DNA from: Desulfurococcales archaeon
Lineage (GTDB): Archaea; Thermoproteota; Thermoprotei_A; Sulfolobales; Desulfurococcaceae
Assembly: GCA_027022365.1 (NCBI GenBank)
Contig: JALVYU010000030.1
Coordinates: forward strand, 1-64,000
DNA: 64,000 nucleotides
Reading direction: 5' to 3'
Below the pieces are notes generated by a model. That model was not told the DNA's origin, ran no database searches, and saw only the letters and a program-made list of their open reading frames with translations. The translations under genes were made by a program, and so were the position numbers. Shown piece by piece: positions 61,658 to 64,000 of the stretch (positions are counted from its first letter, which is position 1; each line of letters opens with the position of its first letter).

Positions 61658-62337
61658 CCCAGCATCACCCTCGCGAGAACTATCAAGAGCGCTATGGGCC
61701 TCAGCACCTCGCCCGCAAGGAACAATAGAGGTGTACCAACAGATTCTCCGGCAAGCCTTAGTATATGACTTGCCAGGAAGACTATGTAAGGCCCTACACT
61801 ACCACCGCCTTTTCTCGCCAATATGATAATGCCTATCAAAAGACCCGCACTAACTAGATCAGAGGCCATGCCGACCATCAGGCCGGGAGCTACTATGAGA
61901 CCGGGGAGTTTCTCTCCGCTCCCCTGCTCAAACCTGACGTATTCGCCCGAAAGTCCCAGCAGGATGACAGCGTAGGATATCGGGAAAAATACACTTGCCA
62001 ACAATACTAGATTCCACGAAACCCCGAACCTGTCGCCTGGCCATGGACTATGACGCCACCCCCCAAGGTGATGCCACTCCATATGCCTTGGCTCCTCCTG
62101 TAGCTGGAGAACAGGATTTACCGGGTAGAGAAGAGCTATTAGCGCGGCAGCGAAACCTAGAACCAGAGCTACACACATTACCGCGTAGCCTATTCCTAGC
62201 CTGAACAACCCCTTGTCCTTGATCTTCCTGGCAATCCCCATTGCTTTAACTGCAATGATTAATGATATTGCAGCACTAATGATCTCTAATAGGGCCAGCA
62301 TAGTGAAGACAGCGTAGTATCCTATATGTCCGTCCAC
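61654..62337 (-). CDS. Unrecognised multi-pass membrane protein
   Basis: About 227 residues with six or seven helices. Between helices two and three is a His/Trp-rich outer loop (MEWHHLGGWRHSPWPGD) that could bind a metal or sense a ligand. GTG 62337 is a weak start. It is read with the winged-helix gene and diverges from the Cys/His-rich secreted protein at 62490. No family recognised. Confidence 0.6.
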   Translation of the reverse strand: MDGHIGYYAVFTMLALLEIISAAISLIIAVKAMGIARKIKDKGLFRLGIGYAVMCVALVLGFAAALIALLYPVNPVLQLQEEPRHMEWHHLGGWRHSPWPGDRFGVSWNLVLLASVFFPISYAVILLGLSGEYVRFEQGSGEKLPGLIVAPGLMVGMASDLVSAGLLIGIIILARKGGGSVGPYIVFLASHILRLAGESVGTPLLFLAGEVLRPIALLIVLARVMLG

Positions 62338-62391
62338 GCCTCAACACCATTCTCCTTGATCATTATACTTCCTTATCCCTAATTACTATTG

Positions 62392-62399
62392 GTTTAAAC
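62392..62399 (+). promoter_or_regulatory. TATA-like box of the Cys/His-rich protein gene
   Basis: GGTTTAAAC lies directly before the inverted repeat at 62403-62424; transcription would start near 62420, inside the repeat. Confidence 0.4.
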
Positions 62400-62402
62400 T
62401 AG

Positions 62403-62424
62403 ACGATTTGTACATACAAATCGT
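62403..62424. promoter_or_regulatory. Inverted repeat operator, ACGATTTGT-N4-ACAAATCGT
   Basis: A perfect repeat of nine bases around ACAT. It is just downstream of the TATA-like GGTTTAAAC, in the spacer between the membrane/winged-helix operon and the Cys/His-rich protein gene, as expected for a repressor site. Confidence 0.6.
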
Positions 62425-62489
62425 GTACACATAGGTTGAAACCATGTTAAAACCTATTCTAAGGAAGGATATTTGCAGAGGTGAAGGGC

Positions 62490-62999
62490 ATGAAGGCCGT
62501 ATCAATGCTCGCGGGGATATTGATTGGACTAGCCATAGCGGGAGTAGCTGTTCCAGTAACCTATGGAGTCATAACACATAGTTGGGCGCAGAACACGGCA
62601 CACACAATGAACGGGTGTGAAGACTGTGCATCGCATCACGAATACATGGCTAAGCACTCCGAGTATGTCCATAGCGGTTGCAACGGCAACTGTGATCGTG
62701 ATAGAGATCGAGATTACCTAAGGAATGCTACTGTTGTGACCGGGACTATAGTATCAGTAGACCCGGATAACGGCACTCTAGTACTAGATACTGGTGACAA
62801 GACCATAGACATAATTGTACATGGCAAATGGAGTGACGGTGAAAACGTATTAAACTATAGTGATCTATTATCCAAGCTAACAACGGGAACAACTGCAAAC
62901 ATAACAATCATTATTACCTGTCACGGAGACATACATGCGATCAAGATAATAGTTGATAATCAAGAATACTATATGGTAAGAGGGCATACATACCACTAG
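62490..62999 (+). CDS. Secreted or anchored Cys/His-rich protein
   Basis: About 169 residues. An N-terminal hydrophobic segment (MLAGILIGLAIAGVAVPV) is followed by a Cys/His-rich stretch with NGCEDCASHHEYMAKH and SGCNGNCD, then a run of alternating Asp-Arg. The rest is a beta-rich domain (VVTGTIVSVDPDNGTLVLD) that looks like an OB or KOW-type barrel. The Cys/His part could bind a metal outside the cell. ATG 62490 is preferred as GGTGA lies five bases before it. Family unknown. Confidence 0.65.
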   Translation: MKAVSMLAGILIGLAIAGVAVPVTYGVITHSWAQNTAHTMNGCEDCASHHEYMAKHSEYVHSGCNGNCDRDRDRDYLRNATVVTGTIVSVDPDNGTLVLDTGDKTIDIIVHGKWSDGENVLNYSDLLSKLTTGTTANITIIITCHGDIHAIKIIVDNQEYYMVRGHTYH

Positions 63000-63087
63000 A
63001 TATACCTAGGCATTTCCTATATTGTCATGCTTATCAAGAAACTGTTTTTTACAAGAGAAGCCCAGATACACTACCGGTGCAGCTGTT

Positions 63088-63696
63088 TTGAAGAAGAAAT
63101 ACAAGATCATAGCAATGATCATTGTCGTCGGCGTAATTGTAGCTGGCATAGCATACTACTATTTATACCTATCAGGGCCTCCCCTAAAGGATCCCCTGGT
63201 CTGGAGCCTCGTCAAGAACGCGCCAAACACTATCAAGTTCTATAGCCCAGCATTCAAGAACGGGGGCTTCATCCCGAACAAGTATTGTGTCGGGGACGAG
63301 AACAAGAACCCGCCACTAGTTATTGGGGGGATACCGAATAACACCAAGGCCCTCGTCATAGTAATGTATGATCCAGACGCACCACACGGGACATTCTATC
63401 ACTGGATACTATACGACATACCTCCCACAGTACACAAGATACCAGAGGGACTACCGAGATACCCTGTTGTTCCACCATATGGCCTGCAGGGAATCAACAG
63501 CTTCGGCCACGTAGGCTACGATGGCCCAGCTCCTCCCCCTGGGCATCTGCACCACTACTACTTCGTGGTAATGGCGCTGGATCAGCCAATAAACCTTAAT
63601 GAGGGCGAGCCGGTTGAGAAAGTCCTGGATGCCTGTAAAGGCCATGTGATAGCTTACGGGTACTTCTACGGAGTATACGAGATCATGGCTGGTTAG
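63088..63696 (+). CDS. PEBP/YbhB-family protein, anchored
   Basis: About 202 residues. One N-terminal helix (IIAMIIVVGVIVAGIAYYY) anchors or exports a phosphatidylethanolamine-binding protein fold with the ligand-site motifs YDPDAPHGTFYHW and GHLHHYYFVVMALD. Bacterial and archaeal relatives are of unknown function, sometimes kinase or protease inhibitors. TTG 63088 is chosen, as GGTGC lies seven bases upstream; the longer form from 63022 adds an unlikely N-terminus. Its stop overlaps the next gene by four bases (convergent). Confidence 0.82.
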   Translation: MKKKYKIIAMIIVVGVIVAGIAYYYLYLSGPPLKDPLVWSLVKNAPNTIKFYSPAFKNGGFIPNKYCVGDENKNPPLVIGGIPNNTKALVIVMYDPDAPHGTFYHWILYDIPPTVHKIPEGLPRYPVVPPYGLQGINSFGHVGYDGPAPPPGHLHHYYFVVMALDQPINLNEGEPVEKVLDACKGHVIAYGYFYGVYEIMAG

Positions 63697-64000
63697 CCGC
63701 TTCTCCATAAATCATATAGTTTCTTGAGCTTCTCAACGGGTTCCCTGCCCCAGTCATAATCTATCCTGAGATCGATTATCTTATCATACAGTATGCCGTA
63801 CTCGGTCTGCCCCACCACTAGTAGAGCGGCTGTCTTGTCGCCCCTCCTATCACCGCCCAAGCTGGAGCCGTGCTGGAGAGCTATGAGTAGTGAGCGCGGG
63901 AGACCATGTGTTCCGAGGTTCTCGTCGAATACCCTGCACATAGTCTCCGGTATATCTGGGTCTGCTACGAGGTTTGCGATGCAGACAGAGTATCTCCCGA
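63693..64000 (-). CDS. DUF1028 protein, C-terminal part (5' end beyond window)
   Basis: The frame is open to the window edge, so only about 102 residues are seen. The C-terminal landmarks of the DUF1028 group are clear: GGDRRGDKTAALLVV, YDKIIDLRIDYD and the end VEKLKKLYDLW. Upstream, GRYSVCIANLVADPDIPE continues the family. It has the Ntn-hydrolase fold of unknown function. No start can be given. Confidence 0.85.
   Translation of the reverse strand, partial: GRYSVCIANLVADPDIPETMCRVFDENLGTHGLPRSLLIALQHGSSLGGDRRGDKTAALLVVGQTEYGILYDKIIDLRIDYDWGREPVEKLKKLYDLWRSG

Noticed and set aside
1-64000. CRISPR array, insertion sequence, integrase or phage genes
   Set aside because: No regularly spaced repeats, terminal inverted repeats, transposase or integrase motifs were found.

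Overview
The window reads as a stretch of a hyperthermophilic, anaerobic member of the Thermoproteota, most like the Desulfurococcales. The signs are ribosomal protein L13e, a mre11-rad50-nurA-herA cluster, a form III type RuBisCO, archaeal TATA boxes, frequent TTG and GTG starts, and a GGTGA-type ribosome binding site about five bases before most internal start codons. No rRNA, tRNA, CRISPR array, insertion sequence or prophage was recognised. This placement is inference from gene content, not from a database search.

Layout. 1-6182: a cut-off secreted protein and a three-gene ABC importer of the iron/polyamine type (anchored binding protein, fused double permease, ATPase). 6566-8421: three unrecognised genes. 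8597-13507: a BMP-type nucleoside importer (binding protein, double ATPase, two permeases). 13508-20491: a zinc dehydrogenase, a nucleoside phosphorylase with an HD hydrolase, a stomatin with its NfeD-type protease, and a small phosphodiesterase that overlaps a membrane protein. 20655-23285: a small Panacea/SocA-like protein, two MinD-type ATPases with inserted ferredoxin domains, and a NifX-like protein, with the same inverted repeat at both ends. 23386-27063: a small atypical kinase, DUF211, L13e, two small DNA-binding proteins and a PhoU-like protein, with a GC-rich candidate RNA. 27109-34409: leucyl aminopeptidase, a secreted propeller-like protein, an ABC-2 exporter divergent from a PadR regulator, a split DUF1648 membrane gene and a DUF364 protein.

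35292-42197 is the DNA end-processing operon mre11-rad50-nurA-herA. 42204-47183 (minus strand) holds cytidine deaminase, a CPA2 antiporter, a PfkB sugar kinase, a DhnA-type aldolase and a cysteine-synthase-fold enzyme. 47396-51234 is a three-subunit molybdenum hydroxylase whose first gene seems to start at an AUC codon. 51399-54878 holds RuBisCO, ATP sulfurylase with a ribbon-helix-helix protein, and a divergent APS kinase across a 24-base perfect palindrome. 54977-59919 has an MFS transporter and a four-gene SPFH/zinc-ribbon membrane operon of unknown role. The end holds an alkaline-phosphatase-superfamily enzyme, a winged-helix/membrane pair facing a Cys/His-rich secreted protein, a PEBP protein and the end of a DUF1028 gene.

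How they may work together. Nucleoside import, cytidine deaminase, nucleoside phosphorylase, a PfkB kinase and RuBisCO together could feed nucleoside ribose into 3-phosphoglycerate by the archaeal pentose bisphosphate route, although the isomerase is not in the window. ATP sulfurylase, APS kinase and the cysteine-synthase-like enzyme point to sulfur assimilation or sulfate activation. The parts least explained by known biology are the SPFH/zinc-ribbon operon, the ferredoxin-ATPase cluster with its paired operators, three GC-rich intergenic islands, and the AUC start.
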